The notes beneath the pieces were generated by a model, which did no database searches, was not told the DNA's origin, and saw nothing but the letters and a program-made list of their open reading frames with translations. This document shows, in pieces, positions 7,584 to 14,434 of a stretch of 31,343 nucleotides of DNA. The position numbers and the translations under genes are program-made. Position 1 is the first letter of the stretch. Each line of letters opens with the position of its first letter. The DNA lies in contig DASSJI010000307.1 of NCBI GenBank assembly GCA_035691285.1, forward strand, positions 1 through 31,343. Direction: 5' to 3'. Source of the DNA: DATFEN01 sp035691285 (GTDB lineage Bacteria > Acidobacteriota > Vicinamibacteria > Fen-336).

Positions 7584-8303
7584 ATGGCGGGTCCGACCTC
7601 GGCCAAGCCGGCCGTCGCTCTGGTCACCGGCGCGAACCGTGGCCTCGGCCTGGAGACGTGCCGGCAACTGGTGCGGCGCGGGTGCCGCGTCGTCATGGCC
7701 GGCCGCGACCGGGACCGGCTGCTCGACGCGATGCGCTCGCTGGATGCCGGCGACGATCGACTCATGGCCGTCACCATGGACGTGCGTGAGCCGGCCGCGA
7801 TCGCCGACGCCCATGATCGCGCGGTGCGCCGCTTCGGGCAGGTCGACGTCCTCGTCAACAACGCGGCGGTGCTCCTTCACGAGAACAGCGAGCCCCTCTC
7901 GATTCCGGCCGAGGGATTCCACACGACCTTCGAGACGAACGTCTTCGGCGCGATCGAGGTCTGTCGCGCGTTCGTGCCCTCGATGGGGGAGCGGGGCTAC
8001 GGTCGCGTCGTGAACGTGTCCTCGGGAGCGGGTCAGCTCTCGCGGATGTCGACCTATGCGCCCGCGTACTCGGTCTCGAAGGCCGCGCTCAACGCCTTCA
8101 CGCGGACTCTCGCCGCTGCCTACCGGGGCAAGGGCGTGCTCGTGAACGCAGTGGACCCCGGCTGGGTGCGCACCGACATGGGCGGGGCCCACGCCCCTCG
8201 CTCGGTCGAGCAGGGCGCCGACACGATCGTCTGGCTCGCGACGCTGCCCGACGGCGGTCCGACCGGCGGCTTCTTCCGGGACCGCGGACCCATCGAGTGG
8301 TGA
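7584..8303 (+). CDS. SDR-family NAD(P)-dependent oxidoreductase
   Basis: This 239-residue classical short-chain dehydrogenase shows TGANRGLGLE (the TGxxxGxG cofactor motif) near residue 17 and MAGRDRDRL, whose arginines after the second strand suggest NADP(H). It also has DVLVNNAAV (NNAG-like), VVNVSSGAGQ (catalytic Ser) and YSVSKAALN (YxxxK). The VDPGWVRTDMGG segment is typical of carbonyl-reductase-like SDRs. The C-terminus FFRDRGPIEW closely resembles the plant/bacterial (+)-neomenthol/carbonyl-reductase group. The substrate is probably a ketone or aldehyde and is unknown. It is monocistronic by spacing. Confidence 0.93.
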   Translation: MAGPTSAKPAVALVTGANRGLGLETCRQLVRRGCRVVMAGRDRDRLLDAMRSLDAGDDRLMAVTMDVREPAAIADAHDRAVRRFGQVDVLVNNAAVLLHENSEPLSIPAEGFHTTFETNVFGAIEVCRAFVPSMGERGYGRVVNVSSGAGQLSRMSTYAPAYSVSKAALNAFTRTLAAAYRGKGVLVNAVDPGWVRTDMGGAHAPRSVEQGADTIVWLATLPDGGPTGGFFRDRGPIEW

Positions 8304-8377
8304 ACGCCCCCGCCGGATCCGCGTGCTAGATTTCAGCACTGGCGCCGAGTCCAGACCGTGGCCAGAAGGGGAGCGGG

Positions 8378-9904
8378 ATGGTGTCGCCGAGGAGGGACCG
8401 GCTGCCGCTGCTGCTCGCGCTGCTCCTCGCGCTCGGCCCCGGCTGCCGCCGGGCGCCGCCCGGGCATCCGACGTCCGCCGACCTCGCCGTGCCATACGAG
8501 GTGGACAGCCTGGATCCCCACGCAGCGGACCGGCTGAGCGCGTTCGCCATTCTCTTCAACGCGTACGAGGCCCTGGTGGACGCAGACGCCGAGCTGCGCC
8601 TGAGACCGGCCCTCGCCACGCGCTGGGAGTGCCCGGATCCCTTGACCTGGATCTTCCATCTCCGGCCCGGGGTGACCTTCCACGACGGGAAGCCCCTGAG
8701 GGCCGCCGACGTCGTCTACTCCCTGGAGCGGGTTCGACGCAGCGAGGAGCTGCAGGTCGGGAACTTCGCGAGGGACATCGCGAGCGTCGACGCCCTGGAC
8801 ACGCTGGTCGTCCGCGTGCGCACGAGCGTGCCCAGCCGCGTGCTCCTGGCCAAGCTGCGCCACGTGGCGATCGTGCCCGAGGGCTCGACAGCGGAGCGAC
8901 TCCGCCTCGCCACGGACGGCACCGGCCCGTTCGCCGCGGCCGCGTGGCAGCCGGGCCGCGACCTCCGCCTCCTGCGCCACGAGGCCTATTGGGGCAGGAA
9001 GCCCGCGCTGCGCGAGGTGGGCATCGCCCTCGGCCGCGGGCCGGAGGAGGCCGTCGAGGGTCTCCGGGGCGGCCGCTTCCAGCTCGTCAAGTGCGATTCT
9101 CGCTCCGCCGCTCTCGCCGTCCGCTTCGTCGCCAAGGCGCGCGACAGCCTGTTCGTGAAGTACCTGGCCTTCGACCTCGCCCGCGACGTGACTCCCGGCT
9201 ATCGCGAGGGTCGGAACCCGTTCCGGGACGTGCGCGTCCGGCGAGCGGTGGCGATGGCGATCGACCGCGCCCGCCTCGTCTCGATCCTGGGCAACGACGC
9301 CCGCGTCGCCACCCAGCCGATCTCGCGCGCCGTGTTCGGCTTCGACCCCGACATGCCCGAGCCCGGGGTCGATCCCGAGGGCGCCCGGAGGCTCCTGGCG
9401 GAGGCGGGCTTTCCCGCCGGCTTCGGCGCCACGCTCCACGCGCGACCGTTCGCCGCGACCGCCGCGCCCGCGGTCCGCGACGACCTCGCCCGCGTCGGCA
9501 TCCGCGCCGAGCTCAGGAGCGTCACTGACACCGAGCACTTCGAGCTGCTCGCGCGCAAGCAGCTCACGCTCTGGATCACCGGGATCGCGTGCGGGACGGG
9601 CGACGCCAGCGAGCTGTTCGAGGACCTGATCCACACGCCGGGCGGGGCGGGGCGCTTCGGCTCGCTGAACGACGGCGGGTACTCCAATCCGGGCCTCGAC
9701 GCCGCGATCGAGCGGAGCGTCGCGATCGAGGAGCCGGGGCTCCGCCTCGACGCCTTCCGGGAGATCCTGCGCCAGGTGATGGCGGACCAGGTCGTGGTTC
9801 CCCTCTACACCGACCGGGACGTGTTCGCGCTGGCGCCCCACCTCGAGTGGGAGCCGCGCGCCGACGGCGAGATCCGCGCGGCGGACATCACCTTCGCGCG
9901 CTGA
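8378..9904 (+). CDS. ABC transporter substrate-binding lipoprotein (SBP family 5, peptide/nickel type)
   Basis: The 508-residue protein begins MVSPRRDRLPLLLALLLALG followed by PGC, a lipoprotein signal with the lipobox cysteine near residue 23. The mature part has the family-5 hallmarks: YEVDSLDPHAADRLSAFAIL, NAYEALVDADAELRLRPALA, WIFHLRPGVTFHDGKPLRAA and DVVYSLERV. DVRVRRAVAMAIDRARLVS, GFDPDMPEPGVDPEGARRLL and a C-terminal VVPLYTDRDVFAL block follow. Such proteins are periplasmic or membrane-anchored receptors for oligopeptides, nickel or related ligands. No permease or ATPase gene is adjacent, so it is an orphan receptor here. It follows the SDR gene by 74 bases and may be independently transcribed. 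Confidence 0.92.
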   Translation: MVSPRRDRLPLLLALLLALGPGCRRAPPGHPTSADLAVPYEVDSLDPHAADRLSAFAILFNAYEALVDADAELRLRPALATRWECPDPLTWIFHLRPGVTFHDGKPLRAADVVYSLERVRRSEELQVGNFARDIASVDALDTLVVRVRTSVPSRVLLAKLRHVAIVPEGSTAERLRLATDGTGPFAAAAWQPGRDLRLLRHEAYWGRKPALREVGIALGRGPEEAVEGLRGGRFQLVKCDSRSAALAVRFVAKARDSLFVKYLAFDLARDVTPGYREGRNPFRDVRVRRAVAMAIDRARLVSILGNDARVATQPISRAVFGFDPDMPEPGVDPEGARRLLAEAGFPAGFGATLHARPFAATAAPAVRDDLARVGIRAELRSVTDTEHFELLARKQLTLWITGIACGTGDASELFEDLIHTPGGAGRFGSLNDGGYSNPGLDAAIERSVAIEEPGLRLDAFREILRQVMADQVVVPLYTDRDVFALAPHLEWEPRADGEIRAADITFAR

Positions 9905-9983
9905 CGGAGTCGACGCTTCGGCTCACGGCCGCACCTCGAAGTCGCTGCCTGGGTGAGCTAGCCTTGCTCCAAGGAGGCAGGCC

Positions 9984-10270
9984 ATGACGACCAGGTACCT
10001 GCTGATCCGCGAGGGCGCTTTGGCGGCTGCGGCCGGGACGCTCCTGAGCGTAGCCGGCGCAGGCGCGGACGGTCCCAACCCACGCCCCGGTTCGAGTTCG
10101 ACGGCGCCGAGGTCCGCAGCACTCACGAATGGACGCGGCTCCGTAGGGATCCGGGAGAGCCCGTCGCCACCGGTCTGCGGCGCGGGCTGCAGTGTACCTT
10201 CCTGGAGCGTTTCGAGCTTCATCGCGATGCGGACGGCTGGCGTGCCAGAGCGAGGATGACGGCGAGCTGA
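9984..10270 (+). pseudogene. Small exported protein gene with an apparent frameshift
   Basis: ATG 9984 follows CAAGGAGG with good spacing and starts MTTRYLLIREGALAAAAGTL, a signal-like leader reaching GAGADGPNPRP. Around 10085-10095 the better coding frame changes to RFEFDGAEVRSTHEWTRLRR, DPGEPVATGLRRGLQCTFLE and RFELHRDADGWRARARMTAS, with TGA at 10268-10270. The original frame instead gives low-complexity serine/proline text. The two halves make a plausible protein of about 95 residues, so an indel (true or a sequencing error) is likely. I recognise no family. Confidence 0.45.
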
Positions 10271-10364
10271 GAGAGGGCGTCCGTCGGCTGTCGATTCCGG
10301 CCCACTCCGTTCGTTTAGGGGGTGAGCGGGGGCGAGGGACCGGCCCGCGGGAAAGGAGCGACGG

Positions 10365-10493
10365 ATGCGCAAGATCGTCGGCTTTCGCGATTCGGTCATG
10401 ATGGAGATGATGGGCAAGGGGATGGCCCAGGGCGCGCCTCCCACCGCACTCCGGCTCGCCGACAGCGTGACCACGACGAAGGGGGAGCGATGA
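10365..10493 (+). CDS. 42-residue microprotein translationally coupled to the YCII gene
   Basis: ATG 10365 lies behind AAAGGAG (10352-10358) with a 6-base gap. The product is MRKIVGFRDSVMMEMMGKGM followed by AQGAPPTALRLADSVTTTKG and ER. The first half is methionine-rich and amphipathic. The TGA (10491-10493) overlaps the next start codon as ATGA, the usual signature of coupled translation. It has no recognisable domain. Its position heading a YCII/ECF unit makes it worth annotating, although it may serve only to couple ribosomes. Confidence 0.45.
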   Translation: MRKIVGFRDSVMMEMMGKGMAQGAPPTALRLADSVTTTKGER

Positions 10494-10843
10494 GCCAGTA
10501 CATGCTCGCGATCTACCAACCCGACGGCGAACCGCCGCCGCCTTCGTTCCTGGAGTCGGTGGCGCGCGATCTGCACGCGCTCAACGAAGAGATCAAGGCG
10601 GCCGGAGGCTGGGTCTTCAGCCGAGCCCTGCATGCCCCGAGCACGGCGACGGTCGTCCGGCTCCGCGACCGGCAGGTCGTGACGACCGACGGCCCCTACG
10701 TCGAGAGCAAGGAGCACATCGGCGGCTTCTGGATCGTCGAAGCGCCCGACCTCGACGTCGCTCTCGCCTGGGCGGCCAAGGCGGCGCGGGCGACCACGCT
10801 GCCGATCGAGGTGCGCCCGTTCCAGGACGTGCCCGAGCACTGA
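10490..10843 (+). CDS. YCII-related (DGPF) protein, partner of the ECF sigma factor
   Basis: This 117-residue protein runs MSQYMLAIYQPDGEPPPPSF, then LHALNEEIKAAGGWVFSRAL, VTTDGPYVESKEHIGGFWIV and EAPDLDVALAWAAKAA to the end. The TDGPYxExKExxGGFxIVEAxDLDxAxxWA signature is the DGPF/YCII-related family. These small ferredoxin-like-fold proteins are characteristically encoded next to ECF42-type sigma factors, and they presumably act in the response that the sigma factor controls. The gene overlaps the preceding microprotein by 4 bases and stops 6 bases before the sigma gene, so all three are one transcription unit. Confidence 0.92.
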   Translation: MSQYMLAIYQPDGEPPPPSFLESVARDLHALNEEIKAAGGWVFSRALHAPSTATVVRLRDRQVVTTDGPYVESKEHIGGFWIVEAPDLDVALAWAAKAARATTLPIEVRPFQDVPEH

Positions 10844-10849
10844 GCCGGC

Positions 10850-12070
10850 TTGGAACCCGCGCATGCGGCGGACGTCGAGCGGGTGTTCCGGGCGGAGCAC
10901 GGCCGCGCCGTGGCGATCCTCATCCGCGTCTTCGGCGACGTCGACGTCGCCGAGGAGGCGGTGGCGGAAGCCTTCGCCGCGGCCGTCGAGCGCTGGCCGC
11001 GGGACGGCCTGCCGCCGAGTCCCGTCGGCTGGATCATCACGACGGCGCGCAACCGGGCGATCGACCGGCTGCGCCGCGAGGCGTCGCGTGCCGACCGCCA
11101 CGCGCAGGCGGCCCTGCTGCACGCCCGCGACGAGCCGATCCACGAGGGGCCGGTGCGGGACGAACCCTTGCGGCTGATCTTCACCTGCTGCCACCCCGCC
11201 CTGGGCCGCGCCGCCCAGGTCGCGCTCACGCTGCGGCTCCTGGGCGGGCTCACCACCGCCGAGATCGCGCGCGCCTTCCTGGTTCCTGAGCCGACCATGG
11301 CGCAGCGGCTGGTCCGCGCCAAGGGCAAGATCCGCGACGCGAAGATCCCGTACCGCGTCCCGGCCGCGGCCAACCTCCCGGAGCGCCTGCAGTCGGTGCT
11401 GGCGGTCGTCTATCTCGTCTTCAACGAGGGCTACACCGCCACCTCGGGAGCCGCTCTGGTTCGCGCCGAGCTGTGCGGCGAGGCGATCCGCCTCGGGCGC
11501 CGGCTCGCGGAGCTGATGCCCGACGAACCCGAGGTGGCCGGGCTGCTCGCTCTGATGCTGCTCCTCGAGTCGCGCCGGGCGGCGCGGACCACTGCCGCCG
11601 GCGAGCTCGTGCCCCTGGCCGACCAGGATCGGTCGCGTTGGGACCAGGCCCTCGCCGCCGAAGGTCGGTCGATCGTCCGCCGCTGCCTTCGGCGCAACGA
11701 ACCCGGCGTCTACCAGATCCAGGCCGCGATCAGCGCCGTGCACAGCGACGCGCCTTGCGCGGCGGCCACCGACTGGCGGCAGATCCTCGAGCTCTACGAC
11801 CACCTGCTCACCTGCGACCCGGGCCCGGTCGTGGCGCTCAACCGGGCCGTGGCGGTGGCGGAGGTCGAAGGGCCGGGTCCGGCGCTCGCGCTCGTCGACG
11901 CGCTCGACCTCGGCTCGTATCACCTGTTCCATGCCGTCCGCGCCGACCTGCTGCGCCGCCTGGGCCGCGGAACCGACGCAGTCCGCGCCTACGAGAGCGC
12001 CATCGCGCTGACGGAAAACGCCGCCGAGCGCGAGTTCCTGAGCAACCGCCGGCGGTCCCTGGACGGCTAG
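10850..12070 (+). CDS. RNA polymerase sigma factor, ECF42-like, with C-terminal TPR-like extension
   Basis: The 406-residue protein starts at TTG 10850. Region 2 is VERVFRAEHGRAVAILIRVF...VAEEAVAEAFAAAVERW with GWIITTARNRAIDRLRR (regions 2.3-2.4). Region 4 is LRLIFTCCHPALGRAAQVAL...GLTTAEIARAFLVPEPTMAQRLVRAKGKI, a sigma4 helix-turn-helix. A long C-terminal part of about 200 residues follows, with VLAVVYLVFNEGYTA, LCGEAIRLGRRLAELMPDEP, LYDHLLTCDPGPVVALNRAV and HLFHAVRADLLRRLGR, resembling TPR-type helices. In ECF42 sigma factors this extension is needed for activity and replaces an anti-sigma factor, and DGPF genes are the linked targets. No anti-sigma gene is visible here, which agrees. Confidence 0.92.
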   Translation: MEPAHAADVERVFRAEHGRAVAILIRVFGDVDVAEEAVAEAFAAAVERWPRDGLPPSPVGWIITTARNRAIDRLRREASRADRHAQAALLHARDEPIHEGPVRDEPLRLIFTCCHPALGRAAQVALTLRLLGGLTTAEIARAFLVPEPTMAQRLVRAKGKIRDAKIPYRVPAAANLPERLQSVLAVVYLVFNEGYTATSGAALVRAELCGEAIRLGRRLAELMPDEPEVAGLLALMLLLESRRAARTTAAGELVPLADQDRSRWDQALAAEGRSIVRRCLRRNEPGVYQIQAAISAVHSDAPCAAATDWRQILELYDHLLTCDPGPVVALNRAVAVAEVEGPGPALALVDALDLGSYHLFHAVRADLLRRLGRGTDAVRAYESAIALTENAAEREFLSNRRRSLDG

Positions 12071-12086
12071 ATCGGCCTCTCGAGCG

Positions 12087-12599
12087 TCACGAGCGGTACG
12101 CCTTCTCGAGCGCGGCGATGTCGAGCTTGACCATCTTCAGCATGGCGTGAGCGACTCGCCTTGCGCGCGCCGTGCTCTTGCCGCGCATCAGCGCGTCGAG
12201 CCTCGCGGGCACGATCTGCCACCTCAGCCCGAACCTGTCGATGAGCCACCCGCACGCCTGCGGCCTGCCTCCTCCCTTGAGGAGCGCGTTCCAGTAGCGG
12301 TCCAGCTCCTTCTGGTCTTCACAGAGAACCACGAGCGAGATCGCGTCGTTGAAGTGGTCGTGGAGCCCCGCCGTGATGGCCTGGAAGCGCTGGCCGAACA
12401 GTGTGAAGTCGACCACCTTGACCGAGCCGGCCGGCCCGCTCGGCGAGTCGACCGGCAGCGGCCACACGCCGTCGACCCGCGAGTCGGGGAAGATCGACGC
12501 ATAGAACCTGGCCGCCTTCTCGGCTTCCGTCGCGTACCAGAGGTGCGTGAAGATCTTCGGCCGCAGCTTCGATCTCTTCGACCTTGCTCTCGCAGCCAT
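12087..12599 (-). CDS. VOC-superfamily protein, PhnB/3-demethylubiquinone-methyltransferase-like
   Basis: This 170-residue protein starts at ATG 12599 after a GGAGGCAGGGA ribosome site. Key text is KIFTHLWYATEAEKAARFYA, SIFPDSRVDGVWPLPVDSPS, VKVVDFTLFGQRFQAITAGL, FNDAISLVVLCEDQKELDRY, WNALLKGGGRPQACGWLIDR and FGLRWQIVPARL. This is the PhnB-like glyoxalase/bleomycin-resistance fold, with the family-typical CGWLxDRFGLxWQIVP block. Members of this subgroup are generally uncharacterised and are often encoded near YCII and ECF genes, as here. The positively charged leader ARARSKRSKLRPK is an extension. The gene is convergent with the sigma gene, with 16 bases between their stops. Confidence 0.9.
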   Translation of the reverse strand: MAARARSKRSKLRPKIFTHLWYATEAEKAARFYASIFPDSRVDGVWPLPVDSPSGPAGSVKVVDFTLFGQRFQAITAGLHDHFNDAISLVVLCEDQKELDRYWNALLKGGGRPQACGWLIDRFGLRWQIVPARLDALMRGKSTARARRVAHAMLKMVKLDIAALEKAYRS

Positions 12600-12709
12600 C
12601 TCCCTGCCTCCTTCGATGCCCGTCGCCTCCCCTCGACCAGTATGTCTCAGTGAGTCCCGGTTCGCGGCCTCGAATCGGCGCGCGCCCTCGGTCGCCTGGA
12701 TCCCTGCGC

Positions 12710-13705
12710 TCAACCCCCTGGACTTGCGGTGGGGAGGGGGTCCCGCACGCGCCGGCGTTCCAGGAGCTGGGTGGACAGGCTTGCCCCTCGCCCCGGCTCG
12801 CTCCACGGACACACCTCGATGCAGATGGCGCAGCCGTAGGTCTTGACGAAGTAGGGTATGCACTTGTCGAAGTCCACGTACCATTTCCGCTCGCCGCGCA
12901 CCATCTGCTTGTCGTCGTAGATGGCGCGCGGCGGGCAGTCGTCCACACAGCGCCGGCAGACCAGGCAGAGGTCGTCCACGCCGATGTCGACCGGCCTGTC
13001 GAGGGCGAGCGGCAGGTCCGTGAGCACCGCGGCGAGGCGGAAGTTCGATCCGTGCTCGACGCCGATCATCGATCCGTGTTTGCCCAGCTCTCCCAGGCCG
13101 GCACGGACGGCGAGCGGGATCATCAGGATGTCGGTGCTGTTGGGATTGCCGTAGGCGCGCGCCGGCCAGCCCATCGCGCGGATCCGCTCCGCGAGGCGGA
13201 CGGCGATCCGCGCCACGCGGCGATACGTGCGCATGACCTCGGCCGCTGCCCGGGCTTGCGGGGCATAGGCCATCTCGCGCCGATCCATCTCCAGGCCCAG
13301 GCAGATGGCGTACCGCAGGCCCGGCTCGCGCCCCTCGTACAGGTCTTCCTCGGTCACCTCGGTCACGCCGACGACCGACGCGCCGAGGCTCTTTGCCAGC
13401 GCCTTCACCTCGGCGGCCATCGGCACCGGATCGGCGACTTCGCGTCGAGCGGCGGCGACGGGCCCCTCCGAGCGCCGGAGCTGCCAGGTGTTGTAGATGA
13501 CGTGGCGCACGACGCGCCAGGGGTTGATCATGCTGAAGAAGTCGTCGAGCGCCTTCCACGCCATCGGCTCGCCGCCGCTGCTGTGGAAGACGTGCCGCGC
13601 CCGGCTCTTCCGCGTCTCCCCGAGGCCGTTGATCGCGTTGCCGGACACCGGCGGCTCGCGGTAGCCGAACGCATAGGCCGGCGGGGGAGCCTGATACGGC
13701 TTCAC
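12710..13705 (-). CDS. 4Fe-4S protein of the epoxyqueuosine reductase/reductive dehalogenase type, short form
   Basis: This 331-residue protein starts at GTG 13705 after GGGAGGGG. The central part (VGVTEVTEEDLYEGREPGLR, AYGNPNSTDILMIPLAVRAG, LGELGKHGSMIGVEHGSNFR) matches the corrinoid-binding/DUF1730-like region of QueG and RdhA. Two ferredoxin motifs follow: CLVCRRCVDDCP (CxxCxxCxxxCP), and later CAICIEVCP with an upstream Cys in DKCIPYF. There is no Tat leader, so it is probably cytoplasmic, unlike respiratory dehalogenases. There is no C-terminal HEAT-like tail as in QueG. The N-terminus (YQAPPPAYAFGYREPPVSGN) is unique. It is best described as an uncharacterised cytoplasmic relative, and cobalamin dependence is inferred. 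Confidence 0.75.
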   Translation of the reverse strand: MKPYQAPPPAYAFGYREPPVSGNAINGLGETRKSRARHVFHSSGGEPMAWKALDDFFSMINPWRVVRHVIYNTWQLRRSEGPVAAARREVADPVPMAAEVKALAKSLGASVVGVTEVTEEDLYEGREPGLRYAICLGLEMDRREMAYAPQARAAAEVMRTYRRVARIAVRLAERIRAMGWPARAYGNPNSTDILMIPLAVRAGLGELGKHGSMIGVEHGSNFRLAAVLTDLPLALDRPVDIGVDDLCLVCRRCVDDCPPRAIYDDKQMVRGERKWYVDFDKCIPYFVKTYGCAICIEVCPWSEPGRGASLSTQLLERRRVRDPLPTASPGG

Positions 13706-13903
13706 CGCCCCTCCCGCATCGAGTGCTCGCGGTGGCGGGTTGGCCCACCCGCATCCACCCAGAACACCTCTCCCCGCGCCTCGCACCCTCGATACGCGCG
13801 CCGCAGCCGCCCGCCGTCGACCCAGTACGAAACGATCATGGCCACGATCCGCCGGAGGATCTGAAGGTCGCGCTTCAAGCGGCTTGCGGGCTGGTCGGAC
13901 TGG

Positions 13904-13970
13904 AGAGTGCGCACTCTGGGGATCGGGAGGCCGACGGATAGGATACCTGAGAGCTCCCCCATCGAGCTCT
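13904..13970 (+). promoter_or_regulatory. Two palindromes and a possible -10 upstream of the YjbR-like gene
   Basis: AGAGTGCGCACTCT at 13904-13917 is a perfect 14-bp palindrome. A second inverted repeat, AGAGCTC-CCCCATC-GAGCTCT, covers 13950-13970 with 7-bp arms. TAGGAT at 13939-13944 between them resembles a -10 element. The pair sits 20-90 bases before the favoured TTG start at 13991, fitting operator sites or a leader hairpin. Confidence 0.4.
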
Positions 13971-13990
13971 GCGATACTTCGAACATTCCG

Positions 13991-14371
13991 TTGGCGAACT
14001 GGAGCACAGTCTCTCGCCTCGCTCGCGCTCTTCCCGAGACCGAGGGAGGGTGGTCGAAGCAAGGCCTGCGCGAGTGGCGCGTGAAGGGGAAGCTGCTTGC
14101 CTGGGAGCGACCGTTGCGGCGCGCCGATCTCGAGGCGCTCGGTGACCGCGCTCCGAAGGGCGCGATCCTCGGCGTGTTCGTCCCCGATCTCGACACGAAG
14201 GAGCTGCTCGTCGCGAACCGCGGCGCGATCTATTTCACCACGCCGCACTTCGACGGCTATTCGGTCGTCCTCGTCCGCCTCGGAAAGGTCGGCGCCGGCG
14301 AGCTGAAGGAGCTTCTCCGCCAGGGATGGACGGCGCGCGCGCCGAAGAAGGCCAGGCGGAGGTCGAGATGA
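13991..14371 (+). CDS. MmcQ/YjbR-family protein
   Basis: The product reads LANWSTVSRLARALPETEGG, then GLREWRVKGKLLAWERPL, ANRGAIYFTTPHFDGYSVVL and VRLGKVGAGELKELLRQGWT. This is the MmcQ/YjbR (CyaY-like fold) pattern, with the invariant LALPE, WRVxGK and FxTPHxDGYxxVLVRL segments. The family is often annotated as DNA-binding, but its biochemical role is unsettled. TTG 13991 is preferred because the family starts at this point. The open frame reaches back to a GTG at 13907, but that would put two palindromes inside coding sequence and adds non-homologous residues. No strong ribosome site is visible before 13991. Confidence 0.8.
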   Translation: MANWSTVSRLARALPETEGGWSKQGLREWRVKGKLLAWERPLRRADLEALGDRAPKGAILGVFVPDLDTKELLVANRGAIYFTTPHFDGYSVVLVRLGKVGAGELKELLRQGWTARAPKKARRRSR

Positions 14372-14434
14372 CGAAGGGGAATCGACCGGGCATCCCAGGG
14401 GGTGCTTCCGCAGCGACGAGCACGCCGACGCGCG

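Noticed and set aside
6876..8495. Upstream extension of the CoA-binding frame to 699 residues
   Set aside because: The added part is antisense to the OsmC and SDR genes. The true start at 6875 has a good ribosome site.
9923..11932. Very long minus-strand open frame opposite the YCII/sigma genes
   Set aside because: Arg/Asp/Gly-rich low-complexity text, no ribosome site or domain. It is the antisense shadow of well-supported plus-strand genes at high GC.
12584..13864. 426-codon plus-strand open frame
   Set aside because: It lies antisense to the VOC and Fe-S genes, whose motifs are unambiguous.
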